From: Xanthomonas sp. DAR 80977
Lineage (GTDB): Bacteria; Pseudomonadota; Gammaproteobacteria; Xanthomonadales; Xanthomonadaceae
Assembly (NCBI RefSeq): GCF_041240605.1
Contig: NZ_CP162487.1
Span: forward strand, 1,743,001-1,807,000
Direction: 5' to 3'
DNA length: 64,000 nt
Positions 19,550 to 28,322 of the stretch are shown piece after piece. Numbering within the stretch: position 1 is the stretch's first letter; the number at the start of each line of letters is the position of its first letter. Made by a program: the position numbers and the translations under genes. Under the pieces are notes generated by a model. It had not been told where the DNA came from. It searched no databases and saw only the letters and a program-made list of their open reading frames with translations.

Positions 19550-20911
19550 ATGACCGCTTTCGACAAACAGCAGATCACCACGTTCCGCTTCGTGCGTTGC
19601 GAATTCGACGCCGACAGCGGCGTCGCGCGCCTGGTCTATGCCTTCGACCAGGGCCCGGAGCTGGTGGAGACGATCACCGTGCCCGGCGCGCCGTTCGTGC
19701 TCGACGCGGCGCGCGCGCAGGCGGTGCAGCACGCGCTGCGCCTGCTGCACCTGATCGCCGGGGTCAGCTACTACAAGGCCGCGGTGCCGCCGCGGATCGC
19801 CATCGACGGCTACGCGATCGACGCCGACACCGCCGCGCTGCTGGACAGCGTGTACCTGCACGGGCTGGGCGAGTTCGCCTACCGCAACGGCCTGGACCTG
19901 CGCGAGCGGATCCGCTTTCCGGCGACGGCGACGGCGACGGACGGGCAGGGCGCCGCGGCGCTGGGCCTGCGCCCGCACGCCCTGGTCGCGATCGGCGGCG
20001 GCAAGGATTCGCTGGTCAGCATCGAGGCCTTGCGCGCGGCCGGGGTGGAACAGACCGTGGCCTGGATCGGCGGTTCGCAGCTGATCCGCGCCTGCGCCGA
20101 GCGCACCGCGCTGCCGACCTTGAACATCGGCCGCGCGCTGGCGCCGGAGCTGTTCGAACTGAACCGGCAGGGCGCGTGGAACGGGCATATCCCGGTGACC
20201 GCGGTGAACTCGGCGATCCTGGTGTTCGCCGCGCTGCTGCACGACGCCGGCCAGGTGGTGTTCTCCAACGAGCATTCGGCCAGCTACGGCAGCCAGATCG
20301 CCGGCACCGGCGAGGTCAACCACCAGTGGTCCAAGGGCTGGGCGTTCGAACAGGCATTCGGCGCGCACGTGCAGCGCTACGTGGCCGCGGACCTGCACTA
20401 CTACTCGCTGCTGCGTCCGCTGTCGGAACTGGCGGTGGCGCGCCAGTTCGCCAGGAACGACCACTACGACGCGCATTTCTCCAGCTGCAACCGCAACTTC
20501 CACATCCTCGGCGAGCGCCCGGCGCACCGCTGGTGCGGGGTGTGCCCGAAGTGCCATTTCGTGTTCCTGGCGCTGGCCCCGTTCATGCCGAAGACGCGGC
20601 TGGTGCGGATCTTCGGCCGCAATCTGCTCGACGATGCGGCGCAGGCGCCGGGCTTCGATGCGCTGCTGGAATTCCAGGACCACAAGCCGTTCGAATGCGT
20701 CGGCGAGGGCCGCGAATCGCGCGCGGCGATGGCCACGCTGGCGGCGCGCGCGGAATGGAAGGAAGACGCGCTGGTGGCGCGCTTCATCCGCGAGATCCAG
20801 CCGCAGCTGGAGGCCGGCGACCTGCGCGTGGAGCCGCTGCTGGCGCTGGACGCGCAGCACCGCATTCCGGCCGAGCTGTGGGAACGCGTGCGTGCGAATT
20901 TCGCAGCTTGA
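19550..20911 (+). CDS. murL: UDP-N-acetyl-alpha-D-muramoyl-L-alanyl-L-glutamate epimerase MurL
   Basis: A 453-residue cytosolic enzyme that inverts the L-glutamate of UDP-MurNAc-L-Ala-L-Glu to the D-form after ligation, the route described in Xanthomonas oryzae in place of free D-glutamate. Family marks are [18 protein letters not shown] (PP-loop-like ATP site, about 144-161), [22 protein letters not shown] and the [20 protein letters not shown] cysteine motif (about 326-345). It overlaps murD2 by 20 bp, its dedicated ligase partner, so the two are translationally coupled. Confidence 0.93.
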   Translation: MTAFDKQQITTFRFVRCEFDADSGVARLVYAFDQGPELVETITVPGAPFVLDAARAQAVQHALRLLHLIAGVSYYKAAVPPRIAIDGYAIDADTAALLDSVYLHGLGEFAYRNGLDLRERIRFPATATATDGQGAAALGLRPHALVAIGGGKDSLVSIEALRAAGVEQTVAWIGGSQLIRACAERTALPTLNIGRALAPELFELNRQGAWNGHIPVTAVNSAILVFAALLHDAGQVVFSNEHSASYGSQIAGTGEVNHQWSKGWAFEQAFGAHVQRYVAADLHYYSLLRPLSELAVARQFARNDHYDAHFSSCNRNFHILGERPAHRWCGVCPKCHFVFLALAPFMPKTRLVRIFGRNLLDDAAQAPGFDALLEFQDHKPFECVGEGRESRAAMATLAARAEWKEDALVARFIREIQPQLEAGDLRVEPLLALDAQHRIPAELWERVRANFAA

Positions 20912-22319
20912 GGGGTTGCGGGTCGCGCTGTGGGGCTGGGGCCGCGAGGGCCGGGCGGCGTATCGCGCTTTGCGCGATCGGGAGTCGGGATTCGGGATTG
21001 GGGATTCGCTGCAGCCGCTGACCGTGTTCTGCTCGGCCGATGAAGTGCCGGCACTCGTCGCGCTCGGCGATCCAGCGCTACGTGTGGAAACCGAGGCCAG
21101 TGCCGAGCGGCTGGCCGCGTTCGATGTGGTGATCAAGTCGCCCGGGATCAGCCCGTATCGGCCCGAGGCGCAAGCCGCCGCGGCGCAAGGCACGCGCTTT
21201 CTCGGCGGCACCGCGCTGTGGTTCGCCGAGCGCGCGGGCGCCGACGGCGTGGTGCCGGGCAGCGTCTGCATCACCGGCACCAAGGGCAAGAGCACCAGCA
21301 CTGCGCTGCTGGCGCACCTGCTGCGCGCCGGCGGCCACCGCACCGGCCTGGTCGGCAACATCGGCCTGCCGCTGCTGGAAGTGCTGGCGCCGCCGCAGCC
21401 GCCGGACTACTGGGCGATCGAACTGTCCAGCTACCAGACCGGCGAGGTGGCGCGCAGCGGCGCGCGGCCGCAGCTGGCGCTGGTGCTGAACCTGTTCCCG
21501 GAACATCTGGACTGGCATGGCAGCCAGGCGCGCTACGTCGCCGACAAGCTGTCCCTGGTGACCCAGGCGCGGCCGCGCATCGCGCTGCTCAACGCCGCCG
21601 ATCCGCAGCTGGCGGCCTTGTCGCTGCCCGACAGCGAGGTGCGCTGGTTCAATCGCGAAGACGGCTGGCATATGCGCGGCGATGTCGTGCATCGCGGTGA
21701 GGTGGCGGTGTTCGACAGTGCGCGGGTGCCGCTGCCGGGCCGGCACAATCGCGGCAACCTGTGCGCGGTGCTGGCGGCGATCGAGGCGCTGGGCCTGGAC
21801 GCGGCGGCGCTGGCGCCGGCCGCGGCGCAGTTCCGGCCGCTGCCGAACCGGCTGCAGACGCTGGGCGAGCGCGACGGCGTGGCCTACGTCAACGATTCGA
21901 TCAGCACCACGCCGCATGCCACGCTGGCGGCGCTGGAGTGCTTCCGCGGGCGCCGCATCGCGCTGCTGGTCGGCGGCCACGACCGCGGCCTGGACTGGCA
22001 GGCGTTCGCCGCGGCGATGCGCCACGGCGCGCCGCTGGAGATCGTCACCATGGGCGGCAACGGTCCGCGCATCCACGCGCTGCTGGCGCCGCTGGCCGCG
22101 GCCGGCGGCTTCGGCCTGCATGCCGCCGCGGACCTGCCGGAAGCGGTGGCGCTGGCGCGCGCGGCGCTGGGCGCCGAAGGCGGCGTGGTGCTGCTGTCGC
22201 CGGGCGCGCCCAGTTTCGGCGCTTACCGCGACTACGTGGCGCGCGGCCGCCATTTCGCCGAGCTGGCCGGCTTCGACCCGGAGGCGATCACGGCGATTGC
22301 CGGCATCGGGATCGAGTGA
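20892..22319 (+). CDS. murD2: UDP-N-acetylmuramoyl-L-alanine--L-glutamate ligase MurD2
   Basis: A 475-residue Mur ligase paralogue that adds L-glutamate to UDP-MurNAc-L-Ala, making the substrate for MurL. The ATP loop is [14 protein letters not shown] (about 127-140), followed by [11 protein letters not shown] and [12 protein letters not shown], and the C-terminal [13 protein letters not shown] and GGHDRGLDW of MurD-type enzymes. The start is taken as GTG at 20892 because the Rossmann-like [14 protein letters not shown] begins ten codons later and no ATG is available before it. A copy of the GGGATT repeat (20980-21008) is read in frame as RESGFGIGD near residue 35. Confidence 0.9.
   Translation: MRISQLEGLRVALWGWGREGRAAYRALRDRESGFGIGDSLQPLTVFCSADEVPALVALGDPALRVETEASAERLAAFDVVIKSPGISPYRPEAQAAAAQGTRFLGGTALWFAERAGADGVVPGSVCITGTKGKSTSTALLAHLLRAGGHRTGLVGNIGLPLLEVLAPPQPPDYWAIELSSYQTGEVARSGARPQLALVLNLFPEHLDWHGSQARYVADKLSLVTQARPRIALLNAADPQLAALSLPDSEVRWFNREDGWHMRGDVVHRGEVAVFDSARVPLPGRHNRGNLCAVLAAIEALGLDAAALAPAAAQFRPLPNRLQTLGERDGVAYVNDSISTTPHATLAALECFRGRRIALLVGGHDRGLDWQAFAAAMRHGAPLEIVTMGGNGPRIHALLAPLAAAGGFGLHAAADLPEAVALARAALGAEGGVVLLSPGAPSFGAYRDYVARGRHFAELAGFDPEAITAIAGIGIE
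20980..21008. repeat. GGGATT-type repeat inside murD2
   Basis: GGGAGTCGGGATTCGGGATT followed by GGGGATTCG, a half-copy of the interspersed element seen between genes elsewhere in the window. Here it lies within the murD2 N-terminal coding region and keeps the frame open. Confidence 0.75.
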
Positions 22320-22340
22320 ACCGCCCGATCCCGGCAGCCT

Positions 22341-23597
22341 TCAGCGGACGACGTTGAAGTCGGAAATGGTGTTGGCGTACTGGCTCTTGCCGGACGACCC
22401 TTCCAGGGTCACCGCGATCCCCAGGTCTTCGAGGAAGGCGCGGATGCTGCGCGACTTCTCGTCCGAACAGTCCAGGGCGATGGCATCGCCCTGCAGCGAA
22501 GCGAACACGCGCGAGGCCGGGTAGCGCTCGCCGATGCGGCACGACACGGTCACCTCCGACGGTTCGTCGCCGCGGCGTGCCGGCACGTGGGTCATCACCG
22601 CCTTGGCGCTGATCGTGGCGCCGGGCTCCCATGACTTGGGAATGTCGAGCTTGAAGGACTGGGTCAGCAATACGCGGCCATCGCCGCCACTCATCAGCGA
22701 CTTGAGCTGGAACAGTGCGGCCTTCATCTGGCGCTGCACGCGGAAGCGCGGGCTGTAGATCTCGGTGCGGTTCATCAGTCCATCTGCGACCGTCATTTCC
22801 ACGACGGTGGGCGGCAGGCTGTCCGGCTTGCCGTCCCTTGTCGAGACGTAGCTGTAGCTGAGCGAGGTGAATCTGGGGGCCAGCAGCGGCACGTCCAGCC
22901 CATCGCGCACGCCGGCAGGCAAGGGCACGTCTTCGATGCGCGCCGTGGCGGGCGGCTGCGGGTAGTCCGCCCGCGGAATGTCCGGTCGCAGCTGTTCCAG
23001 CACGGTGGCGTCCACTGCGCCCTGCAGCGAGCAGCTCACCGTGGTTTTCCCCGGTGCCTCGGATTCCAGGATCAGCACGCGCTCCAGCAGGCGCTTGCCC
23101 GAGGCCACGCCGCCCTGGTCATAGGTGGCACGCCATGCGTCGCCCACCCGCACTTCGCTGCGCGCATGCAGCCCGCGCGTGGCGCGCACCGTTTCCGGGT
23201 GTTCGATCAGCGGCAGCAGCTGTTTCAGGCTGGTTTCCAGCGGCGCATCGACGATGAAGCCCCAGTACAGGTAATAGCCCAAGTCGCCCATTTCCGAGGC
23301 CTTGTCGAAGTAGGCATCCACTTTCAGCCCGCCCAGGGTCGGCGCGCCGCGCAGGGCCACCGTATTGTCGACCAGACCGGCGCGATTGCCGACCGCAATC
23401 CAGCTGATGCCGTTGGCGCTGCTCAGGGGAGCATAGGCCTTCCAGGCTTCGGCATTGCTGTGCAGGCTGCCGAAGAAGCTGGCATCGCATCGCGCAAAGG
23501 CAGTGAAAGTGTCGTCCAGCGGGGTGTTGGCGGCCTGTGCGTACTGGGTTGGCAGCAGGGTCGAAGCGAGCAGCGCGATGTGCAGCAGGGCCTTCAT
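22341..23597 (-). CDS. Exported protein of unknown function
   Basis: A 418-residue protein with a good signal peptide (MKALLHIALLASTLLP, cleavage about AQA|AN). The mature part is rich in beta-type sequence, with six widely spaced cysteines, and starts with a conserved-looking TFTAFARCDASFFGSLHS segment. I do not recognise a family. Start candidates are the ATG at 23597 and an ATG four codons earlier; both give the signal peptide. It is convergent with murD2 (21-bp gap) and divergent from the dienelactone hydrolase gene. Base composition matches its neighbours, somewhat less GC-rich, with no sign of disruption. Confidence 0.75.
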   Translation of the reverse strand: MKALLHIALLASTLLPTQYAQAANTPLDDTFTAFARCDASFFGSLHSNAEAWKAYAPLSSANGISWIAVGNRAGLVDNTVALRGAPTLGGLKVDAYFDKASEMGDLGYYLYWGFIVDAPLETSLKQLLPLIEHPETVRATRGLHARSEVRVGDAWRATYDQGGVASGKRLLERVLILESEAPGKTTVSCSLQGAVDATVLEQLRPDIPRADYPQPPATARIEDVPLPAGVRDGLDVPLLAPRFTSLSYSYVSTRDGKPDSLPPTVVEMTVADGLMNRTEIYSPRFRVQRQMKAALFQLKSLMSGGDGRVLLTQSFKLDIPKSWEPGATISAKAVMTHVPARRGDEPSEVTVSCRIGERYPASRVFASLQGDAIALDCSDEKSRSIRAFLEDLGIAVTLEGSSGKSQYANTISDFNVVR

Positions 23598-23763
23598 GCG
23601 GAGGTACATCCTTGTGCAGTGGGTGGGGTGACGAAGCGGCGCCTCGCCGCTAGGCGCTATCGGCCGGCAGTTGGAAAGCTGAACCCTCGTTCCGGCGATG
23701 GCGCGACCCGCCGGCGGCCATCTTTTGCCACACTGCGGGTTCTTTCCCCGATGGAGCAGGCGC

Positions 23764-24552
23764 ATGAACAAGCGATGGCAGTGGGGTGCGGCGGTGATGT
23801 TGGGCCTGGCGGCGGCCCCGGTCTGGGCCGCGATGCAGGCCAAGCCGGTGGAATGGAAGGTCGGCAAGGACAGCTTCAGCGGCGTGCTGGTCTACGACGA
23901 TGCAGACAAGGATAAGCGCCCGGGCCTGGTGATGGTGCCGAACTGGCGCGGGGTCAACGCCTCGGCGATCGACAAGGCCAAGCAGCTGGCCGGCGACGAC
24001 TACGTGGTGCTGGTGGCCGACGTCTACGGCAAGGGCAAGCGTCCGGCCAACGATACCGAGGCCGGGCAGTTCGCCGGTGTGTTGAAGAAGGATCCGCCGA
24101 CGCTGCGCGCGCGTGCGCTGAAGGCGGTCGAGGTGCTGAAGGCGCAGGCCGGATCGGCGCCGCTGGACGCGTCGCGGATCGGCGCGGTCGGCTTCTGTTT
24201 CGGCGGCAGCACCGTGCTGGAACTGGTCCGTGCCGGCGCGCCGCTGGCCGGCGCAGTCAGCCTGCATGGCGGCCTGTCCACGCCGGCGCCGGCGGCCGCG
24301 GGCAGCGCCAGGACGCCGCTGCTGGTGCTCAACGGCGCCGACGACAAGAGCGTGAGCCGCGACGACATCGCCGCCTTCGAGCAGGAAATGAACGGCGCCG
24401 GCGCCGACTGGCAGTTCGTCAACTTCAGCGGCGCGGTGCATTGCTTCGCCGAGGCCGACGCCAACAGCCCGCCGGGTTGCCAGTACAACCCGCGCGCGGC
24501 GAAGCGTGCCTATCGCATGCTGCACGATTTCTTCGAAGAGCGATGGGATTAG
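23764..24552 (+). CDS. Exported dienelactone hydrolase-family protein
   Basis: A 262-residue alpha/beta hydrolase with a signal peptide (cleavage about VWA|AM), so probably periplasmic. The nucleophile is C145 in GAVGFCFGGSTVLEL, as in dienelactone hydrolase (Cys in place of Ser). The acid and histidine are placed in VLNGADDKSVSRDD and GAVHCFAE. The substrate is unknown; the export signal argues against the classical cytosolic chlorocatechol pathway. The last codons and stop (RWD, then TAG) run into the downstream GGGATT repeat. Confidence 0.85.
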   Translation: MNKRWQWGAAVMLGLAAAPVWAAMQAKPVEWKVGKDSFSGVLVYDDADKDKRPGLVMVPNWRGVNASAIDKAKQLAGDDYVVLVADVYGKGKRPANDTEAGQFAGVLKKDPPTLRARALKAVEVLKAQAGSAPLDASRIGAVGFCFGGSTVLELVRAGAPLAGAVSLHGGLSTPAPAAAGSARTPLLVLNGADDKSVSRDDIAAFEQEMNGAGADWQFVNFSGAVHCFAEADANSPPGCQYNPRAAKRAYRMLHDFFEERWD

Positions 24553-24628
24553 GGATTCGGGATTGGGGATTCGCAAAAGCGGCAGGATCGCGCCTTTGCG
24601 AATCCCAAATTCCCACTCCCACATCCCG
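24545..24628. repeat. GGGATT-type inverted repeat after the dienelactone hydrolase gene
   Basis: Left arm GGGATTAGGGATTCGGGATT from 24545 and right arm GCGAATCCCAAATTCCCACTCCC at about 24598-24620 form an imperfect hairpin. The left arm supplies the stop codon of the preceding gene. Confidence 0.75.
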
Positions 24629-24651
24629 TCCGGCGCGCACAGCGCGCCGGA
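24629..24651 (-). terminator. Strong hairpin directly after ispB-like stop
   Basis: Perfect 10-bp stem TCCGGCGCGC/GCGCGCCGGA with loop ACA, touching the stop codon of the polyprenyl synthase gene. There is no T tract on the minus strand, so it may be a 3'-end stabiliser or a terminator of the opposite gene. Confidence 0.5.
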
Positions 24652-25650
24652 TCAATGCTTGCGTTCGACCGCGTAGCGGGCCAGCCCGCGCAGTGCGGCC
24701 ACGGCCTCGCTTTCCGGCAGGCCGTCCAGCGCGCGTTCGGCGGCGGCGGCGTATTCGGCGGCGCGGCGCCGGCTGTAGTCGAGCCCGCCGCTGGCCTGGA
24801 TCGCCGCCAGCACTTCCGGCATCGCCTCCGCATCGCCTTGTTCGACGATGTGGCGCAGGCGCTGGCGGGTGGCGTCGTCGGCGTGCGCCATCGCATGGAT
24901 CAGCGGCAGCGTGGCCTTGCCTTCGGCCAGGTCGTCGCCCAGGTTCTTGCCCAGGTCGGCGGCATCGGCGGTGTAGTCGAGCACGTCGTCGGCGATCTGG
25001 AACGCGTAGCCCAGGTGCATGCCGTAGTCGTACAGGCGCTGCTGCACGTCTTCGGACGCACCCGAGGCCATCGCCCCGAGCCGGGTGCCGGCGGCGAACA
25101 GCACCGCGGTCTTGCGCTCGATCACGCGCAGGTAGGCGGCCTCGTCGGTATCCGGGTTGTGCACGTGCAGCAGCTGCAGCACCTCGCCCTCGGCGATGCG
25201 GTTGGTGGTGTCGGCGAGCAGCCGCATCACCGCCATGCTGTCCAGCTCGACCATCAGCTGGAAGCTGCGCGAGTACAGGAAGTCGCCGACCAGCACGCTG
25301 GGCGCGTTGCCCCACAGCGCGTTGGCGGTGCTGCGGCCGCGGCGCAGGTCCGATTCGTCGACCACGTCGTCGTGCAGCAGGGTGGAGGTATGGATGAACT
25401 CGACGATCACCGCCAGTTGGTGGTGCATCGGCCCGTCGCCGCCGCAGGCGCGCCCGGCCAGCATCACCAGCATCGGCCGCAGGCGCTTGCCGCCGGCGGA
25501 GACGATGTGCTCGGCGATCTGGTTGATCAGCACCACGTCCGAGGCCAGACGGCGGCGGATCAGGGCATCGGCGGCGCTCATGTCGGGCGCGGCCAGCGCC
25601 TGGATCTGAGGCAGCCCCAGGGCGGGGCGGAGGTCTTCGGCGAGGCTCAT
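24652..25650 (-). CDS. ispB: Polyprenyl diphosphate synthase (octaprenyl type)
   Basis: Trans-prenyltransferase of 332 residues that builds the ubiquinone side chain. The first Asp-rich motif is LLHDDVVDESDLRRG and the second is QIADDVLDYTADA, with GGKRLRPMLVML near residue 55 and the conserved GKATLPLIHAM. Length and motifs fit IspB-type enzymes making C40 or similar chains; the exact chain length cannot be stated. It stands alone, with the ssb promoter region on the other side. Confidence 0.92.
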   Translation of the reverse strand: MSLAEDLRPALGLPQIQALAAPDMSAADALIRRRLASDVVLINQIAEHIVSAGGKRLRPMLVMLAGRACGGDGPMHHQLAVIVEFIHTSTLLHDDVVDESDLRRGRSTANALWGNAPSVLVGDFLYSRSFQLMVELDSMAVMRLLADTTNRIAEGEVLQLLHVHNPDTDEAAYLRVIERKTAVLFAAGTRLGAMASGASEDVQQRLYDYGMHLGYAFQIADDVLDYTADAADLGKNLGDDLAEGKATLPLIHAMAHADDATRQRLRHIVEQGDAEAMPEVLAAIQASGGLDYSRRRAAEYAAAAERALDGLPESEAVAALRGLARYAVERKH

Positions 25651-25749
25651 GCGGTCGGACTAGGGGGAATGCGGGGATTATAGGCCACCCCGGCGAGGAC
25701 AAGCCCGACGCCTGAACCGGGTGAAGGCTGATATCCGTCGAGAGCCCGG

Positions 25750-25755
25750 TATAAT
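25750..25755 (+). promoter_or_regulatory. Candidate -10 box of ssb
   Basis: A perfect TATAAT about 90 bp before the ssb ATG. No good -35 is found at 16-18 bp, so the promoter may depend on an activator or the site may be coincidental. Confidence 0.4.
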
Positions 25756-25845
25756 TCACTGTCTGCGTCCGCTCCCCCCGCGGACGACCCCTATCCGACC
25801 TGCCCGCGCCCGAGCGGGTTCACCATCCCGAAACGGAAGAATTCC

Positions 25846-26358
25846 ATGGCCCGCGGCATCAACAAAGTCATCCTCGTCGGCAACCTCGGCAACGATCCCG
25901 ACACCAAGTACACCCAGGCCGGCATGGCGATCACCCGCATCAGCCTGGCCACCACCAGCGTGCGCAAGGACAAGGACGGCAACCAGCAGGAGCGCACCGA
26001 ATGGCACCGCGTGGTGTTCTTCGGCAAGCTCGGCGAGATCGCCGGCGAGTACCTGCGCAAGGGCAGCTCGGTCTACGTCGAAGGCTCGATCCGTTACGAC
26101 AAGTACACCGGCCAGGACGGCGTGGAGAAGTACTCCACCGACATCGTCGCCGACGAGATGCAGATGCTCGGCGGCCGCGAAGGCGGCGGTGGCGGCGGCA
26201 TGGGCGGCGGCGACCGTCCGCAGCGCTCGGCACCACCGCGCCAGGAGCGCCCGAACCAGGGCGGCGGCGGCCAGGACTACGCCCCGCGCCGGCAGCAGCC
26301 GGCGCCGCAGCAGGCCGCGCCGATGGACGATTTCGCAGACGACGATATTCCGTTCTGA
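25846..26358 (+). CDS. ssb: Single-stranded DNA-binding protein
   Basis: A 170-residue SSB. The OB fold spans about 1-110, starting MARGINKVILVGNLGNDPDTKY and containing ERTEWHRVVFFGKLGEIAGEYLRKG. A Gly/Pro/Gln-rich linker follows, and the C-terminal tip is DDFADDDIPF, the acidic tail that recruits partner proteins. It is monocistronic with a promoter-like TATAAT and a strong terminator. The start is well set by the conserved N-terminus. Confidence 0.97.
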   Translation: MARGINKVILVGNLGNDPDTKYTQAGMAITRISLATTSVRKDKDGNQQERTEWHRVVFFGKLGEIAGEYLRKGSSVYVEGSIRYDKYTGQDGVEKYSTDIVADEMQMLGGREGGGGGGMGGGDRPQRSAPPRQERPNQGGGGQDYAPRRQQPAPQQAAPMDDFADDDIPF

Positions 26359-26397
26359 CGAACACTCAGCGGTAAGTGTTGCTAGAGGTCCGAGAAG

Positions 26398-26425
26398 AGC
26401 CCCTTTTCAAGGGGCTTTTCTTTTG
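26398..26425 (+). terminator. Rho-independent terminator after ssb
   Basis: 8-bp stem AGCCCCTT/AAGGGGCT with a 3-base loop, then TTTCTTTT. Confidence 0.9.
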
Positions 26426-26533
26426 CTTAATGGGGCTTGCCCACAGCTGTGAAGTCGTTCTTGTCGAAGTGTCGCTGGGACGGCTACGGCGTACGCCGCT
26501 TCGGCGGGGGGCGTAGCGATGCGGCTGTCGGTC

Positions 26534-26779
26534 GAGCGACGTCGGCATGCAATGTCGATCGAAGACGATGATCTCGATCTGTTCGCTGCGGCCGCCGGCG
26601 CCCTCGATCGCAAAGCCCGTCTCGACCTTGTCGCGATCGGGCGAGCAAGCGCGGAAGGCCTCGATCCAGTGGGCTTTGTTGACATTGCCTCGCGTGCCAG
26701 GAGGATCGATCGACTGAACGGCGCGGCGAATCTGCAGCGCGAGTTCGCGTCCTGTACCCCGACGAAGGTCGAAGCCAGG
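26534..26779 (-). pseudogene. Possible remnant of a DUF6602-like gene
   Basis: On the minus strand a stretch of about 80 codons reads with a pattern recalling DUF6602 proteins: PPGTRGNVNKAHW, then VETGFAIEGAGGRSEQIEI and IVFDRHCMPTSL. That is the G-x-x-N-E-x-x-W, TGF-x(8)-S-x-Q-I-(D/E)-I-I-(x)-(F/Y)-D order, with aspartate replaced by glutamate. Nothing family-like continues on either side, a likely original start lies in another frame, and no ribosome binding site is present. If correct it is a truncated, frameshifted fragment. The assignment is by eye. Confidence 0.3.
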
Positions 26780-27303
26780 CGGTATCGGTCGATCGGGGTG
26801 GTCATGGGCATCGTCCTTCCCAGGCTTGGGGAATGTCGGGCCGAAGCGTGCCCGCAAGCGGCGAGTGCCTCTCTGTCCTTGCCTTCGCGGGCAGGTTGAT
26901 CGCCAGCGTGGCTTCACGAGCGGCCGGCTCGAGCAACGACTTGGCGCGGTCTTTCGTGCCGAGTTCCATGCTGTCGCTCACGGGCGGGGCCAGCCCGGCC
27001 GGAACGGGTCGAGTGTCGTGAATGCGCGTGGCCGGCGTGGCGAACCGGCCTGAAACTCGTCGTTGAACCGGCCACCCCAACCATCATCCAGGCAATCCAG
27101 TGCCATCGCCTCAAGGAGGAACGACGGTTGCACCGGGTTCTCGCCATGCTTCGCCTGCGTAGCGGGCCATGGTTCACGGATGCCCTCTTTCCGCTGCATA
27201 CCTAGCAGCACATCTCCTGCGTCGCCCGATATTCCATCACCGTCATGCAGCGACTGGCGCGACAGGCGTTGTGCCCTGCAGCATGGGTTTAGTGCACTGC
27301 GGC
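26780..27303. other. Gene-free stretch between ssb and the LacI-regulated cluster
   Basis: Open frames exist on both strands but none has a ribosome binding site, conserved motif or protein-like composition. With the adjacent remnant it looks like decayed DNA at the left edge of the glycoside cluster. No insertion-sequence ends were seen. Confidence 0.5.
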
Positions 27304-27346
27304 TTGCAAAAAAGCGATTCCCTACTCTATGGTGCAATCGATTGAA
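27304..27346 (+). promoter_or_regulatory. Promoter and LacI-type operator of the 3-keto-glycoside plus operon
   Basis: TGCAATCGATTGAA (27333-27346) has a 10-bp perfect palindrome core CAATCGATTG with the central CG typical of LacI-family operators. It lies just downstream of a weak TTGCAA ... CTATGG promoter (about 27304 and 27327), where bound repressor would block initiation. The same 14-mer is found beside lacI at 36045. Confidence 0.7.
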
Positions 27347-27395
27347 TCGCGGCGAATCCTCAGCATTTGATACCGGTTGGGAGGCCGGAAAACGG

Positions 27396-28292
27396 ATGTC
27401 TATCCAATCGAGCGGGCCGGCGCCGGCCCCGGGGTTCACGCGGCGGGATGCGCTGCGCGTTGCTGTCGCCGGGAGCCTTGGCCTCGGCGCTGCGGGCATG
27501 CTGCCTGCGTTTGCCGCGGCCATGCCGCGCAAGGGCAGCCTGAAGCATTCCGTGGCCCGCTGGACGTTTCCGCAGCAGTCGATCGCCCAGCTTTGCCAGA
27601 CGGTGAAGGACATTGGGTTCGCCGCCATCGATCTGGTCGGCCCGGCGGATTGGCCCACGCTGAAGGCGAATGGCGTGTACAGCGCGATGTGTAACGGCGC
27701 GGAGATGGGCCTGGACAAGGGCTTCGCCGGCAGCCAGTTCCACGACCAGCTGGTCGAGCGCTACACGCGGCACATCGACCTGGTGGCCGATGCCGGCTAT
27801 CGCAACCTCATCTGTTTTTCCGGCAATCGCAACGGCATGGACCCCCAGGAAGGCATGGCCCACGCCGAAGCGGGACTCAAGCGCATCCTTGGGCATGCCG
27901 AGAAGCGCGGCGTCGTGCTGGTGATGGAACTGCTGAACTCCAGGGTCGATCATCCCGACTACCTGTGCGACCACTCGGCATGGGGCGTGGAGCTGTGCCG
28001 GCGGATCGGCTCGGACCATTTCGGCCTGCTGTACGACATCTACCACATGCAGATCATGGAGGGCGACATCATCGCCACCATCGGCAAGCATCACGCGTGC
28101 TTCAAGCATTACCACACCGCGGGCGTGCCTGGCCGGCACGAGATCGGAGACGATCAGGAACTCCACTATCCCGCCATCTGTCGCGCGATCCGCGATACCG
28201 GTTTCGATGGCTATCTGGCGCAGGAATTCATGCCTGCGGCGCCGGATCCCGTCGGCTCGCTGCGCGAGGCGATCCGCCTCTGCGACGTCTGA
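27396..28292 (+). CDS. Tat-exported TIM-barrel sugar isomerase/epimerase (hydroxypyruvate isomerase-like)
   Basis: A 298-residue xylose-isomerase-like TIM barrel. The N-terminus is a Tat signal (TRRDALRVAVAGSLGLGAAGM), so the folded enzyme is exported. The barrel starts LKHSVARWTFPQQSIAQLC and has VVLVMELLNSR, FGLLYDIYHMQIMEGD, FKHYHTAGVPGRHE and GYLAQEFMP, with the Glu/Asp/His metal ligands of the AP-endonuclease-2 superfamily. It is first in an operon with the flavoprotein dehydrogenase and DUF1080 protein, so it may act on a 3-keto sugar in the periplasm. The start ATG has GGGAGG 14 bases upstream. Confidence 0.85.
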   Translation: MSIQSSGPAPAPGFTRRDALRVAVAGSLGLGAAGMLPAFAAAMPRKGSLKHSVARWTFPQQSIAQLCQTVKDIGFAAIDLVGPADWPTLKANGVYSAMCNGAEMGLDKGFAGSQFHDQLVERYTRHIDLVADAGYRNLICFSGNRNGMDPQEGMAHAEAGLKRILGHAEKRGVVLVMELLNSRVDHPDYLCDHSAWGVELCRRIGSDHFGLLYDIYHMQIMEGDIIATIGKHHACFKHYHTAGVPGRHEIGDDQELHYPAICRAIRDTGFDGYLAQEFMPAAPDPVGSLREAIRLCDV

Positions 28293-28322
28293 AACGCTAT
28301 CCACCCAGGTGAAGTAGAACCC

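Noticed and set aside
15800..21361. A very long minus-strand open frame (over 1800 codons) that runs antisense through the lysC/lysA fusion and murL.
   Set aside because: Its first part is the real PhzF gene; the rest mirrors the third-codon-position GC bias of the plus-strand genes and has Arg/Ala/His/Gln-rich, motif-free sequence.
26366..27395. Possible insertion sequence or prophage fragment.
   Set aside because: No transposase motif, terminal inverted repeats or target duplication could be seen; only a weak DUF6602-like trace.
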